Positions 30,803 through 39,268 of a stretch of DNA of 51,798 nt are shown here, piece after piece. Position numbers and translations under genes: made by a program. Below the pieces are notes generated by a model that saw only the letters and a list, made by a program, of their open reading frames with translations, did no database searches and had not been told where the DNA came from. The stretch covers positions 1 to 51,798 of the forward strand of contig NZ_JAMXXK010000021.1 of NCBI RefSeq assembly GCF_024129735.1, read 5' to 3'. Origin of the DNA: Acinetobacter lwoffii (lineage in GTDB: Bacteria > Pseudomonadota > Gammaproteobacteria > Pseudomonadales > Moraxellaceae). Position 1 is the first letter of the stretch, and each line of letters starts with the position of its first letter.

Positions 30803-30818
30803 TGTTCCACGTGAAACA
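30803..30818. promoter_or_regulatory. parS-like ParB-binding site
   Basis: TGTTCCACGTGAAACA matches the bacterial parS consensus TGTTNCACGTGNAACA at every fixed position; the two half-sites differ by one base. It lies in the non-coding gap 30582-30927, about 5.6 kb right of oriC. I see no other feature in that gap. Confidence 0.82.
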
Positions 30819-30927
30819 TGATGAACTTATTTAACTCAGTGTAAACAGTAACATAAATGTTTGAGAAATTTAAAAGCAGAGCGATTAGAATCGAAGCATA
30901 TTCTTATCCAATTCATGTAGAACATTC

Positions 30928-31629
30928 ATGTTAAAAAAAACACTGATCATTAGTTTAAGTACATTGGTTTCAAGCTTCGCATTTGCCAATATTGATACGG
31001 TACAAGCTAACTTGGCAAAAAACAGTCCCAATTTAAAAATTGAAAATATTCAGACCACCGAGATGAAAGGTATCTATAGCGGTTTCATGCAGGGCCAAGT
31101 GGTTTATTTGAATGAAGATGCCAAACATCTGATTGCCGGTCCGATGCTGCGGATTCAGGATCAACATAATCTGACCCGTGATTTAATGTTGAAGCAAAAT
31201 AGTATCGACTGGAAAAAATTACCGCTTCAGGATGCTGTGAAAAGTGTAAGAGGTACGGGTAAACGTCAGATTGCGATCTTTTCTGACCCAAATTGCCCGT
31301 ATTGTAAAAAGCTTGAGCTAGAGCTGAAAAAACTGAATGACTTGACCATTTATACCTTTATTCTTCCTTTAAAACCCCAGTCGGTGGCTCCTTCAAAACA
31401 GGTGTATTGCGCGTCTAATCCAGCTCAGGCATGGGAAAATCTGATTGCTCAAGGGATTCAACCTAAATCGAAAAAAAGTTGTGCCAATCCGATTGAACGG
31501 AATAAAAAACTGGCTCAGTCTATGGGAGTGAATGGTACTCCTGCGATTATTTTTTCCAATGGTTTTAAAGTGATGGGTGCCTATCCGGCAGAGCAGATTG
31601 AGCAGATCTTTAAAGAATTCAATTTATAA
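30928..31629 (+). CDS. DsbC-like periplasmic thiol:disulfide isomerase
   Basis: A 233-residue protein with a signal peptide ending AFA-NI. The N-terminal 60-residue dimerisation domain (KGIYSGFMQGQVVYLNEDAKHLIAG, in part) precedes a thioredoxin fold with the redox motif C123-P-Y-C126, a second Cys pair (YCASNP and KKSCANP) and the cis-Pro loop NGTPAI. This is the DsbC layout, which isomerises wrong disulfides in the periplasm and is kept reduced by DsbD. DsbG is the main alternative. It is monocistronic with a strong terminator. Periplasmic disulfide proteins nearby include the AdeT family. Confidence 0.88.
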   Translation: MLKKTLIISLSTLVSSFAFANIDTVQANLAKNSPNLKIENIQTTEMKGIYSGFMQGQVVYLNEDAKHLIAGPMLRIQDQHNLTRDLMLKQNSIDWKKLPLQDAVKSVRGTGKRQIAIFSDPNCPYCKKLELELKKLNDLTIYTFILPLKPQSVAPSKQVYCASNPAQAWENLIAQGIQPKSKKSCANPIERNKKLAQSMGVNGTPAIIFSNGFKVMGAYPAEQIEQIFKEFNL

Positions 31630-31660
31630 AAATTAAATAAAGCTATCAGTCGCTCAATAT

Positions 31661-31689
31661 AAAAAAGCACCTTTTCCGGTGCTTTTTTA
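31661..31689. terminator. Bidirectional terminator
   Basis: AAAGCACC / GGTGCTTT with a TTTTCC loop and flanking A- and T-runs separates the convergent dsbC-like and GlsB-like genes. Confidence 0.9.
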
Positions 31690-31728
31690 TTCAGGTCGTC
31701 AAATCAACCTCAGAAACATCTGAATGGT

Positions 31729-31986
31729 TTAGACTGTACGGCGTTTGGTTACCATATTATAAATAAACAGAATAATCACAGCACCAATCACGGAAGCAAT
31801 CAGCCCTGCTACGGAATCTGCCGAATATAGACCGAGCATACGGCCACCAAAAGTCGCCAATAAGGAGCCAGCAATACCCAGCAAGGTGGTCATGATAAAG
31901 CCTGCCTTGTCATTACCCGGGTGAATGGCACGTGCAATCAGACCTGCTACAAAACCAATGACGATCGCCACAATAATTGTCCACAT
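31729..31986 (-). CDS. GlsB/YeaQ/YmgE-family small stress membrane protein
   Basis: An 85-residue inner-membrane protein of the transglycosylase-associated (GlsB/YeaQ/YmgE) family. Three glycine-rich hydrophobic segments are visible: IIVAIVIGFVAGLIARAI, AGFIMTTLLGIAGSLLATFGG and AGLIASVIGAVIILFIYNM. The HPGND phrase after helix 1 is typical. The start at 31986 has AAGGAG seven bases ahead; upstream in-frame ATGs overlap that site. Members are induced by envelope or acid stress in several bacteria, but the molecular function is unknown. Confidence 0.9.
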   Translation of the reverse strand: MWTIIVAIVIGFVAGLIARAIHPGNDKAGFIMTTLLGIAGSLLATFGGRMLGLYSADSVAGLIASVIGAVIILFIYNMVTKRRTV

Positions 31987-32121
31987 ATGCATACTCCTTC
32001 TTGTCATGTCTTTGTTTTCACATCTGTTTAATCATCTTGAAATAAAGTCAGGATTATAAAAAGTTGAATCCTGAAACGAGATGTTATTTTTTGTTCCCGG
32101 TTTCCTGTCCATTTTAGGCAT

Positions 32122-32148
32122 AAAAAAAGTGGCTTATGCCACTTTTTT
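32122..32148. terminator. Intrinsic terminator of hpt
   Basis: AAAAGTGGC / GCCACTTTT with a TTAT loop and flanking A- and T-runs lies ten bases past the hpt stop on the minus strand. Confidence 0.9.
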
Positions 32149-32158
32149 CAACCTGATT

Positions 32159-32686
32159 TTAAAGACCGATTTCACCAATAAATGGCAGGTGACGGTATTT
32201 CTGGTCATAGTCTAGGCCATAACCCACAATAAATTTATCTTCAACTTCAAAGCCCATAAATTCGACTTTCAGATCGATTTCACGACGCGATGGTTTACTT
32301 ACCAAAGTACACAGTTGAATCGAGTTAGGTTCACGGGTTTGCAGGATTTCGAGTACCTTGCTTAAAGTGTTGCCTGAATCAATAATATCTTCAACCACCA
32401 GCACATCTTTACCACGGATTTCACCGTCTAAATCTTTCAGGATTTTTACATCACGTGACGATACCGTGCCACCGCCATAACTGGACACAGTCATGAAATC
32501 CAATTCATGCGGTTTTGAAATCACACGACATAAATCAGCCATAAAAATCACTGAACCACGTAATAAACCGATGAGCACAAGTTCTTTGTCACTATTGGCA
32601 TAGTGTGCATTGATTTGAGCACCAAGCTCTTTGACTTTAGCTTGAATTTCTTCAGCGGAAATCATTACGCTCATTTGAACGGTCAT
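32159..32686 (-). CDS. hpt: Hypoxanthine phosphoribosyltransferase
   Basis: A 175-residue purine salvage enzyme that makes IMP (and usually GMP) from the base and PRPP. The PRPP-binding motif [18 protein letters not shown], the flexible-loop [10 protein letters not shown] and the C-terminal [20 protein letters not shown] are diagnostic. The ATG at 32686 (MTVQMSV) fits the family; the frame runs open upstream to 32758 without support. It is near guaD, another purine gene on the same strand, but a small ORF and about 120 bp lie between. Confidence 0.94.
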   Translation of the reverse strand: MTVQMSVMISAEEIQAKVKELGAQINAHYANSDKELVLIGLLRGSVIFMADLCRVISKPHELDFMTVSSYGGGTVSSRDVKILKDLDGEIRGKDVLVVEDIIDSGNTLSKVLEILQTREPNSIQLCTLVSKPSRREIDLKVEFMGFEVEDKFIVGYGLDYDQKYRHLPFIGEIGL

Positions 32687-32810
32687 GGGTAGATACCTAA
32701 AAAGTAAAAATAGCAAAATAAAAAAGGTGTTGACCTGCAACACCTGAATACGTCGCAATTTTAATACATCCCTAGCAGAGATGCACCTGTTTTGCTGGCT
32801 GTAAATGTAA

Positions 32811-32936
32811 TCATTTTTTAGCCGCTGCTGAATCGCGTTTCAATAAAAAAACACAGCCCAGTGCCATTGCAGACAGGATCAAGTATTGGCGACGGCGGGA
32901 TTTTTTCGGTTTATTCACTGGCTGCTGCTTTGACAT
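32811..32936 (-). CDS. Putative 41-residue membrane microprotein overlapping guaD
   Basis: A short frame starts with ATG inside the end of guaD (26-bp overlap, other frame). It encodes [17 protein letters not shown], then a hydrophobic helix [15 protein letters not shown], then a charged tail KRDSAAAKK. The basic N-terminus followed by one helix is what a small inner-membrane protein looks like. GGAG lies 13 bases before the ATG, so translation might be coupled to guaD. I recognise no family; comparison across species would settle it. Confidence 0.5.
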   Translation of the reverse strand: MSKQQPVNKPKKSRRRQYLILSAMALGCVFLLKRDSAAAKK

Positions 32937-34239
32937 AAACGGCTGCTCCATAGACATAGGTGGCTGCAATATTACGGTCATCACCAAGCATGGTCAGTGC
33001 AAAAAATGCATCTTCAATATTTTTAGCTTTGCTCTGGCGTAACTGCTGTAAGGCAGTGGCATTGAGATCCAGAACCACAAAGTCGGCTTCTTTGCCAATA
33101 TTAAAGTTCCCCAGGCGATCATCCAGACTCAAGGCTTTGGCACCGCCTAAAGTGGCATGATACAAGGCCTCAAAGGCGGAGAGTTTTTCGCCCTGCAACT
33201 GTTGCACCTTATAGGCTTCATTCAGGGTTTGCAGCTGATTAAATGATGTTCCTGCTCCAATGTCTGTGCCTAAGCCGACTTTGACCCCTTTGTCCCAGGT
33301 CTTTTTCAGGGGAAATAAGCCACTACCCAGGAATAGATTTGAGGTCGGACAGAAAGCAATGGCTGAGTCGGTCTGATGCATACAATCCCACTCTTCATCT
33401 TCCAGATGCACGCAATGCGCGAAAACGGATTTGCTGCCGGTTAAACCATAATGATGATAAACATCCAGATAACCTTCACGTTCAGGAAAGAGTTCTTTTA
33501 CCCAAGCAATTTCATTTTTATTTTCACTTAAATGGGTATGTACATAGACATCCGGATATTCGGCTTTGAGCTGTCCGGCTTTTTGTAGTTGTTTAGGTGT
33601 TGAGGTTGGTGCAAAGCGTGGAGTAATCGCATACAGGTTCCGCCCCTGTCCGTGCCATTTTTTAATCAGCGTTTTAGAGTCAATATAAGCCGTTTCTGCT
33701 GTATCCGTCAGCGCTTCCGGTGCATGACGGTCCATCAGGACTTTACCCGCAATCAGACGCATATTGCGTGTGGTTGCGGCATTAAATAAAGCATCTACGG
33801 ATTCAGGATGAACGGTACAAAAGACCAGTGCAGTCGTGGTGCCGTTTTTAAGCAATTCCTGCACAAAAAATTCGGCAATTTTTTCGCTATAGGATGCATC
33901 TTGAAACTGGATTTCAGTGGGGAATGTATAGGTATTTAACCATTCCAGCAGTTGTTCACCATAAGCCCCGACCATTTCCGTTTGCGGGAAATGAATATGG
34001 GTGTCGATAAATCCGGGAACAATCAGTTGATCTGGATAGTGTTGTAATTCAGTGTCGGTAGGAAGTCGTGACTGCCCTTCTTGCCAAGGACCAAACCACT
34101 GGATTTTACCCTCTTGAATGATGACTAAACCATCTTCTACATATCGCACTTGGTCGTGTATATCACGTGCTTGGGCAACTGTATTCTGAATGTCGAGGAA
34201 GCGACCACGGATCGCTGTCGTTGCAATTACAGAAGACAT
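32911..34239 (-). CDS. guaD: Guanine deaminase
   Basis: A 442-residue amidohydrolase that converts guanine to xanthine plus ammonia. The zinc HxH lies in PGFIDTHIHFPQTEM (about 76-90), further ligands in YVHTHLSENKNEI (about 232-244) and FAHCVHLED, and the late Asp in GLGTDIGAGTS. The overall pattern, including LEWLNTYTFPTE, is typical of GuaD rather than other chlorohydrolase relatives. The protein is soluble. The last 26 bp overlap a small downstream frame. Confidence 0.94.
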   Translation of the reverse strand: MSSVIATTAIRGRFLDIQNTVAQARDIHDQVRYVEDGLVIIQEGKIQWFGPWQEGQSRLPTDTELQHYPDQLIVPGFIDTHIHFPQTEMVGAYGEQLLEWLNTYTFPTEIQFQDASYSEKIAEFFVQELLKNGTTTALVFCTVHPESVDALFNAATTRNMRLIAGKVLMDRHAPEALTDTAETAYIDSKTLIKKWHGQGRNLYAITPRFAPTSTPKQLQKAGQLKAEYPDVYVHTHLSENKNEIAWVKELFPEREGYLDVYHHYGLTGSKSVFAHCVHLEDEEWDCMHQTDSAIAFCPTSNLFLGSGLFPLKKTWDKGVKVGLGTDIGAGTSFNQLQTLNEAYKVQQLQGEKLSAFEALYHATLGGAKALSLDDRLGNFNIGKEADFVVLDLNATALQQLRQSKAKNIEDAFFALTMLGDDRNIAATYVYGAAVYVKAAASE

Positions 34240-34337
34240 TTTAAACCTACGCTTTTAATTTTTTCGATTGATTGTAGCTGAAAAAATTGCCATGTTTGTA
34301 TGAACATTCATATTTAAATAGCGATCCAGATTCTTCT

Positions 34338-34910
34338 ATGACCCCATCCAATTATTATGACCAATTTCAACAGATCGTGCGTGCGCAGCCGACCTTAATG
34401 CGCATCTTGCATCAGTTAGCACAATTGCACTCTGAAGCTTATGTCGCAGCGGGCGTGTTACGTCATGTGATCTGGGCGCATTTACATGGCTGGGAATATG
34501 ACATGAATCATACGGAGGTCGATGTGATTTTCTATGACGAAAATGAGCAGGCTCGCGCTATAGAACAGCAACTTGCAGATCAGTTAAAAGACTATTTTCC
34601 AGAGATTTGTTGGGATGTGATCAATCAAGCTTTTGTACATGAGTGGTATCGTACCAATCAAAATGAAAGTATTGGGCCTTTAACTTCAATTAGTCATGCG
34701 CTGTCATTATGGCCAGAAACTGTCACGGCCTTGGCACTGCGCCTGAAAAATGATGAGTTGGAGTTGATCGCTCCTTTCGGTTTAGCAGATTTATTTGAGT
34801 TAAAGCTGCGTTGGAATCCGAATTTAGTCAGTTATGCCGTGTTCGAACAACGCATGCTGAGCAAACAGTTTTTGCAAAAATGGCCCAAATTATCCCTGAT
34901 AGAACAATAA
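34338..34910 (+). CDS. Nucleotidyltransferase-like protein (DUF925/NTP_transf_6 type)
   Basis: A 190-residue soluble protein. AYVAAGVLRHVIWAHLHGW followed by NHTEVDVIFYDE (about 54-65) matches the small nucleotidyltransferase-like family once called DUF925, in which a G-x-hR-N-x-hW pattern precedes a D-h-D-hh-Y-D motif. Here the acidic motif reads EVDVIFYDE. The later SISHALSLWPETVTALALRL also fits. Catalysis has not been shown for the family, to my knowledge. The ATG at 34338 is chosen over an upstream TTG. Confidence 0.75.
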   Translation: MTPSNYYDQFQQIVRAQPTLMRILHQLAQLHSEAYVAAGVLRHVIWAHLHGWEYDMNHTEVDVIFYDENEQARAIEQQLADQLKDYFPEICWDVINQAFVHEWYRTNQNESIGPLTSISHALSLWPETVTALALRLKNDELELIAPFGLADLFELKLRWNPNLVSYAVFEQRMLSKQFLQKWPKLSLIEQ

Positions 34911-34937
34911 AAAAAGCCTGCTGATGCAGGCTTTTTT
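34907..34937. terminator. Bidirectional terminator
   Basis: AAAAGCCTG / CAGGCTTTT with a CTGATG loop and flanking A- and T-runs lies between the convergent nucleotidyltransferase-like and terC genes. Confidence 0.9.
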
Positions 34938-34949
34938 GATGATTATTTT

Positions 34950-35915
34950 TTACAGGGTGGTTTCGTTATATTTCTTGCTATGACGAATCGACAAGATCGC
35001 GGTCACAGTCAGAACAATCACAATAAAGCTCAAAGAAATCCAGATCGGCATATGGAACACATCTAGCATCAGCATCTTAAAGCCGATAAAGACCAGAATG
35101 ATCCCGAGGCCATAAGGCAGATAATGCATTTTTGAGGCTGCGCCCGAGAGCAGGAAGAACATTGCGCGCAGGCCTAAAATCGCCATCAGGTTTGCAGTGA
35201 GGACAATGAAGGGATCGGTGGTGACGGCAAAAATAGCCGGAATAGAATCGACGGCAAAGATAACATCAGAGGCTTCAACCAGGATCAGGACCAGGAACAA
35301 CGGCGTTGCCCAGAGCAAACCATTTTGACGGACAAAGAATTTGTCGCCCTGAAGTTGCGGGGTAATACGCATATGTTTACGCAGCCATTTTAGAATCGCC
35401 ATATCTTCAATATTGCTGTCTTCTTCATGCTGACCACGCAGGAATTTGAAGCCGGTATACACCAGGAACGCACCGAAGATATATAGAATCCAGGAGAATT
35501 CCTGCACGAACCACGCGCCAATAAAAATAAAGATAGTTCTGAGCACAATCGCACCCAGTACGCCATATAACAGCAGCTTGCGTTGCAGTGCGGGTGGAAT
35601 GGCGAAGGCCGCGAAGATCATCAGCCAGACAAAGACGTTATCAATCGCCAGGGATTTTTCCAGCAGATAACCGGCAAAGTATTCCATGACCTTGGCATTG
35701 GCAATTGCCGTGCCTGCGGTCTGCTCCAGATACAGCCATAAGCCGCCACCAAATAAAGTCGCGACACTGACCCAGGCAATACTCCAGTAGGCAGCAGTAC
35801 GGACTTTAACTTCCTGACCATGCTGATGCTTAAAGCCGACAAAATCGATTATCAGCATGACTGCGACAATCGCGAAAAAGACGAGATACAGCCAGAGTGT
35901 ACCAATGGTTTCCAT
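34950..35915 (-). CDS. TerC/Alx-family membrane protein
   Basis: A 321-residue inner-membrane protein with eight or nine hydrophobic segments. EKSLAIDNVFVWLMIFAAFAIP and VEASDVIFAVDSIPAIFAVTTDPFIV are the paired acidic motifs of the TerC family (Asp in a membrane helix; metal binding is likely). Alx and relatives act in manganese export or homeostasis in other bacteria. The ATG at 35915 has GGAG seven bases ahead; the open frame beyond it crosses the leader. A yybP-ykoY-type Mn2+ riboswitch with a terminator precedes the gene, which strongly supports a manganese role. Confidence 0.92.
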   Translation of the reverse strand: METIGTLWLYLVFFAIVAVMLIIDFVGFKHQHGQEVKVRTAAYWSIAWVSVATLFGGGLWLYLEQTAGTAIANAKVMEYFAGYLLEKSLAIDNVFVWLMIFAAFAIPPALQRKLLLYGVLGAIVLRTIFIFIGAWFVQEFSWILYIFGAFLVYTGFKFLRGQHEEDSNIEDMAILKWLRKHMRITPQLQGDKFFVRQNGLLWATPLFLVLILVEASDVIFAVDSIPAIFAVTTDPFIVLTANLMAILGLRAMFFLLSGAASKMHYLPYGLGIILVFIGFKMLMLDVFHMPIWISLSFIVIVLTVTAILSIRHSKKYNETTL

Positions 35916-35945
35916 GTGAATTCTCCACATCGGACAACTGGCCAT

Positions 35946-36001
35946 AAAAAAACCTTGACCAGTTGCCAGATGAAAAACATCTATAACAACATGATCAAGG
36001 T
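35946..36001 (-). terminator. Leader terminator (riboswitch expression platform) before terC
   Basis: On the minus strand ACCTTGATCATGTTG pairs with CAACTGGTCAAGGT around an inner AGATG/CATCT hairpin, followed by seven T residues (35952-35946). It ends about 30 bases before the terC start codon. Its first arm contains CCTTG, which also closes helix P1 of the aptamer, so the two structures exclude each other. Confidence 0.85.
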
Positions 36002-36153
36002 CTTGCCTACATCTTACTGTTCCACTTTTTTATATAAAGTGTGACTTCAAGATGCTCAGATACCGACTTTTTGCAAAGTGTAATGACGATATTCTGACAC
36101 GTTTAAAAATTGAAATTTCATTCTTAAACGCTTGGAGGAGGCTACTCCCCTTG
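35996..36153 (-). promoter_or_regulatory. yybP-ykoY (Mn2+) riboswitch aptamer upstream of terC
   Basis: The minus-strand leader carries CAAGGGGAGTAGC (36153-36141), the 5' hallmark of the yybP-ykoY family. It ends with GGCAAGACCTTG (36007-35996), the matching 3' hallmark. CAAGG and CCTTG pair as P1. A long hairpin with CGTTTAA/TTAAACG arms lies between. The family senses Mn2+ and commonly controls TerC-type genes (ykoY itself is one). Ligand binding should form P1, disrupt the terminator and turn terC on. Confidence 0.88.
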
Positions 36154-36246
36154 TTCAAACTAAATTTTGTTTGAGCGATTGCTCAATGTGTAGCAAGCAT
36201 GACAGATTTTTGCTAAGACTACAATTTCATTTACAAAAATCATGCT

Positions 36247-37440
36247 TCAAGGCGCTTTCTTACCTAAGAAATCCGGACGCTGAATCAGATATAAGCTGAT
36301 CAGAAAACCCAAGCTGGCCAGGATAGCTCCCACCCAGCCAATACTATGTAATCCGATATGTGCCGTTACCAGACCGCCGAGTAAGGCACCGCCGCCAATC
36401 CCGACATTGTACAAACCTGAAAAAATCGCCATGGCGACATCAGTCGCATCGGAAGCCAGATTTAAGGTCTTGGCTTGTAGGGCCAGACTAAACCCAATAA
36501 TGCTGATGCCCCAGATTAACGCCAGGCTATTAAGCTGAAATACACCCTGAGACAGTGGCAGCAATAACAGCAGCGAGATCCCTAGCCCGAGTGTAAATAG
36601 CGGAATGGTGAGTCGGGGAAAATGCGGTGCAAAGCGGCCAAATACATAAGACCCGATCAGACCCGCACCGCCATAAATTAGCAATAAGCTGGTGGTCTGC
36701 GCAGAGCTGAATTGTGCAATATTCAGCGCAAAGGGTTCAATGTAACTATAGGCGGTAAATTGCGCACTAATCACAAGCACGGTAAGCGCAAAGACCAGCA
36801 TCAGGCTGGGACGTTTTAGCAAGCTTTTTAAGCTACTAAGTGATCCTGAATTGACACTTGGTAATAAAGGCAAGGTTTTGGCCAGCAGTACGCAGACTAC
36901 GCTCGCTACGATTGCAATTAAGGCAAAACTATTGCGCCAGCCATAGGCCTCTCCGACCATCCGACCAAAGGGAATTCCCAGAACCATCGCCATGGCGGTA
37001 CCGGTAGCCAATAAGCCCAATGCCTGAAACTCTTTGCCTTTTGGCGCAACCCGCACGGCAAGCGACGCCGTAATTGACCAGAACAGCGCATGCGCCACGG
37101 CAATACCAATCCGGCTCAGCACCAGAATGCTAAAGCTCCAGGCAAAATAGGACAGCACATGACTGAAAATAAACACTGCAAATAAAATCATCAGCAGAAA
37201 GCGCCGTTCAATATTTTTGGTCAGTAACATCATTGGCAAAGACAGCAGCGCCACGACCCAGGCATAAATCGTCAGCATCCACCCGACCTGGGTCGGTGAC
37301 ATGGCAAAACTGTTACCAATATCACTTAATAGCGCCACAGGGATAAATTCTGTGGTATTGAAAATAAAGGCAGCAGAGGCTAAAGCAATCACACAAACCC
37401 ATTGACGTGTCACCGAAGAGGTGGAAGAAGAGCTAGACAT
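36247..37440 (-). CDS. sotB: SotB-like sugar efflux transporter (MFS)
   Basis: A 397-residue, 12-helix major facilitator protein. [39 protein letters not shown] and [22 protein letters not shown] track E. coli SotB (YdeA) closely, as do [24 protein letters not shown] and the tail. E. coli SotB exports arabinose and IPTG; the substrate here is likely a sugar or related small molecule but is unproven. It is monocistronic, upstream of the terC riboswitch on the same strand, with no clear terminator between. Confidence 0.9.
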   Translation of the reverse strand: MSSSSSTSSVTRQWVCVIALASAAFIFNTTEFIPVALLSDIGNSFAMSPTQVGWMLTIYAWVVALLSLPMMLLTKNIERRFLLMILFAVFIFSHVLSYFAWSFSILVLSRIGIAVAHALFWSITASLAVRVAPKGKEFQALGLLATGTAMAMVLGIPFGRMVGEAYGWRNSFALIAIVASVVCVLLAKTLPLLPSVNSGSLSSLKSLLKRPSLMLVFALTVLVISAQFTAYSYIEPFALNIAQFSSAQTTSLLLIYGGAGLIGSYVFGRFAPHFPRLTIPLFTLGLGISLLLLLPLSQGVFQLNSLALIWGISIIGFSLALQAKTLNLASDATDVAMAIFSGLYNVGIGGGALLGGLVTAHIGLHSIGWVGAILASLGFLISLYLIQRPDFLGKKAP

Positions 37441-37595
37441 ACATATCTGATAAAAAGAACCGGCCGGCAGTTTAAACCTGTTCAGCAGAATGCGGTATTG
37501 GTCAGAAGGACAGATTCACAATCCTTTAAAAGAAATCTAACAATAGAGCAGGGAAAAATATGTCAGTCTGGCTTAAAAACAAGGAGAGGATCGGC

Positions 37596-37874
37596 ATGTT
37601 GATCGAGCATCAGCAACAGGACACTGTAGGTTTATGGTTTGTAGAGCCAAATGAAAAACGTCTGGCAGAAATGAGTTATTCCAGAGTAAATGAAGATCAA
37701 TTAGTGATTGAACACACCTGGGTCGATGACAGTCTACGCGGCCAGCACGTCGGGTATTATCTGGTCGAGGCCGCTGTGAATTTTGCCCGTGAACACGGCA
37801 TCAGGATTATTCCAAAATGCCCTTTTGCCAAATCCGTGTTCGAGCGAGAGCCTCGCTTTAATGATGTTTTATAA
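37596..37874 (+). CDS. Small GNAT-fold N-acetyltransferase-like protein (YjdJ type), copy 1
   Basis: A 92-residue protein of the short GNAT family. The core VIEHTWVDDSLRGQHVGYYLVEAAVNFAREHGIRIIPKCPF holds the acetyl-CoA-binding R-G-x-x-V/I-G-like turn and the C-terminal I-P-x-C-P/S motif of these mini-acetyltransferases. The ATG at 37596 is preferred because AGGAGAGG lies six bases ahead; an ATG at 37560 would add 12 residues. It pairs with a paralogue 31 bp downstream. Confidence 0.82.
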   Translation: MLIEHQQQDTVGLWFVEPNEKRLAEMSYSRVNEDQLVIEHTWVDDSLRGQHVGYYLVEAAVNFAREHGIRIIPKCPFAKSVFEREPRFNDVL

Positions 37875-37905
37875 TTTTAAAATGACAACAAAGGTTTAGA
37901 TTTGT

Positions 37906-38196
37906 ATGGAAATTAAATATCAAGATTCAAAACGTGGTGGTGTATTTTTTATGGAAGATCAAGGACGCCGCCTGGCGGAGATTACTTATCAATGGCGGGG
38001 CGATGCCGCCATCATTGCCGATCATACCTGGGTCGATGATTCCCTGCGTGGCCAAGGTATTGCCCGAAAAATGCTGGATGTACTGGTTGATTTTGCCCGT
38101 GAAAAAAGTTTAACCATCATCCCGCAATGTTCCTATGTGGATGTCATGTTTAAACGTGACCGAAGTCTGGCAGATGTCGCAGCAACGGCTATTTAA
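37906..38196 (+). CDS. Small GNAT-fold N-acetyltransferase-like protein (YjdJ type), copy 2
   Basis: A 96-residue paralogue of the preceding gene. It shares HTWVDDSLRGQ exactly, as well as VDFAREKSLTIIPQCSYVDVMFKRD in outline. Here the acetyl-CoA turn RGQGIARKM is closer to the canonical GNAT motif than in copy 1, so copy 2 is more likely to bind the cofactor. Its 3' end overlaps the convergent membrane protein gene by eight bases. The substrate is unknown. Confidence 0.85.
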   Translation: MEIKYQDSKRGGVFFMEDQGRRLAEITYQWRGDAAIIADHTWVDDSLRGQGIARKMLDVLVDFAREKSLTIIPQCSYVDVMFKRDRSLADVAATAI

Positions 38197-38536
38197 CTAC
38201 CCAAGAGGATTTCCCGAAAGATAAATGCAGTTTTTCTTTCAAGGCAGGAATCAATATAACCTGTAACAGGGTATATAAACCGAAACCTGCCATCACCCCG
38301 GTCATCGCCCAGAAAATTTCTTCAAACTGTTGCAGCATCACTAAAATTGCCATAATCAGCAGGTAACTGGCATGAAAATAAATACGATGCCCAACAAATT
38401 TCAAGATCGTCCAGCTAATAAAAATTGAACTGATCAGCAGATTGGTTTGAGCGCTGAATTGCCAGTCATTTAAAGTGATGATCAGGATAAAACACACACA
38501 TAACAAGGCGAGGGTTAAAATCAGATCTTTTAACAT
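38189..38536 (-). CDS. Small four-helix membrane protein, unknown function
   Basis: A 115-residue, highly hydrophobic protein with four likely membrane helices: DLILTLALLCVCFILIITL, LLISSIFISWTILKFVG, SYLLIMAILVMLQQF and AMTGVMAGFGLYTLLQVIL. AGGA lies seven bases before the ATG at 38536. I do not recognise the family. It overlaps the end of the second GNAT gene, tail to tail. Confidence 0.75.
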   Translation of the reverse strand: MLKDLILTLALLCVCFILIITLNDWQFSAQTNLLISSIFISWTILKFVGHRIYFHASYLLIMAILVMLQQFEEIFWAMTGVMAGFGLYTLLQVILIPALKEKLHLSFGKSSWVVK

Positions 38537-38732
38537 CAAGTGATCCTCATGTTCATGGTAGGTGTATGAAAATATTCGTTTAATAATTTAGGCACTATTG
38601 TTAAAAGTTTAGTCCAGAAATGCAAACTGAAAACCGTGTAAGCAAAAACGGATATTTGCTTAAAAAATGGTCGACTTAATTTAAAATTATTGATTAAATT
38701 GTGGTTTTAATTCTTCCCTCTAGTGAGATGGC

Positions 38733-39206
38733 ATGATGCTACAGCTTTGCTATGCCAGTGAACGCATAGAATCTGAACAAGAGTTGTTACAAGATTTAAG
38801 CGATATTTTGGCCACTGCCCGGAAGTTCAATCTTCAGCATCAGATTCATGGGGTGTTGTATTATTCCCATGGCAAATTTTTCCAGTGCCTTGAAGGTCAG
38901 GCTGAAGTAGTGGAAAGTTTATTTCAGAGCATTTGTCGGGATCCCCGCCATCACAATATCTTGCGTTTTGCAGATGCGATGGTAGAGCATTCCCATTTCT
39001 CGGAATGGTCAATGAAATATGTGCATAAACACAGTGAAATTTCTTCTTTATTTTCACGTTTAGGTTTGAAGCAATTTGATCCGCATGCCTTACAGCAGTC
39101 AGGAATTGCCGAATTCCTCAAAGTACTGTATCGCCTGGAAGAAAATCAGGCCAGTCTGGCATCGCCAAAAGGTTATAAGCAGCGTGGTTATGTCCCCTAT
39201 TTTTGA
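38733..39206 (+). CDS. BLUF-domain blue-light photoreceptor
   Basis: A 157-residue flavin photoreceptor. The BLUF domain covers residues 3-95 and has the photocycle residues in place: Tyr7 (LCYAS), Asn33 (KFNLQHQIHG), Gln51 (KFFQCLEG), plus Trp92 and Met94 (SEWSMKY) on strand 5. VESLFQSICRDPRHHNI is typical. The C-terminal 60 residues form a short helical extension with no output enzyme, as in BlsA of A. baumannii, which acts by protein-protein contacts. It should bind FAD and signal blue light. It is a single gene with its own terminator. Confidence 0.95.
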   Translation: MMLQLCYASERIESEQELLQDLSDILATARKFNLQHQIHGVLYYSHGKFFQCLEGQAEVVESLFQSICRDPRHHNILRFADAMVEHSHFSEWSMKYVHKHSEISSLFSRLGLKQFDPHALQQSGIAEFLKVLYRLEENQASLASPKGYKQRGYVPYF

Positions 39207-39229
39207 TCTGATGGATCAAAGCTGAAAAT

Positions 39230-39256
39230 AAAAAAGTCCGCATGGCGGACTTTTTT
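39230..39256. terminator. Bidirectional terminator
   Basis: AAAAGTCCGC / GCGGACTTTT with a short loop and flanking A- and T-runs separates the convergent BLUF and dehydrogenase genes. Confidence 0.9.
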
Positions 39257-39268
39257 GTCTGATGTGGA

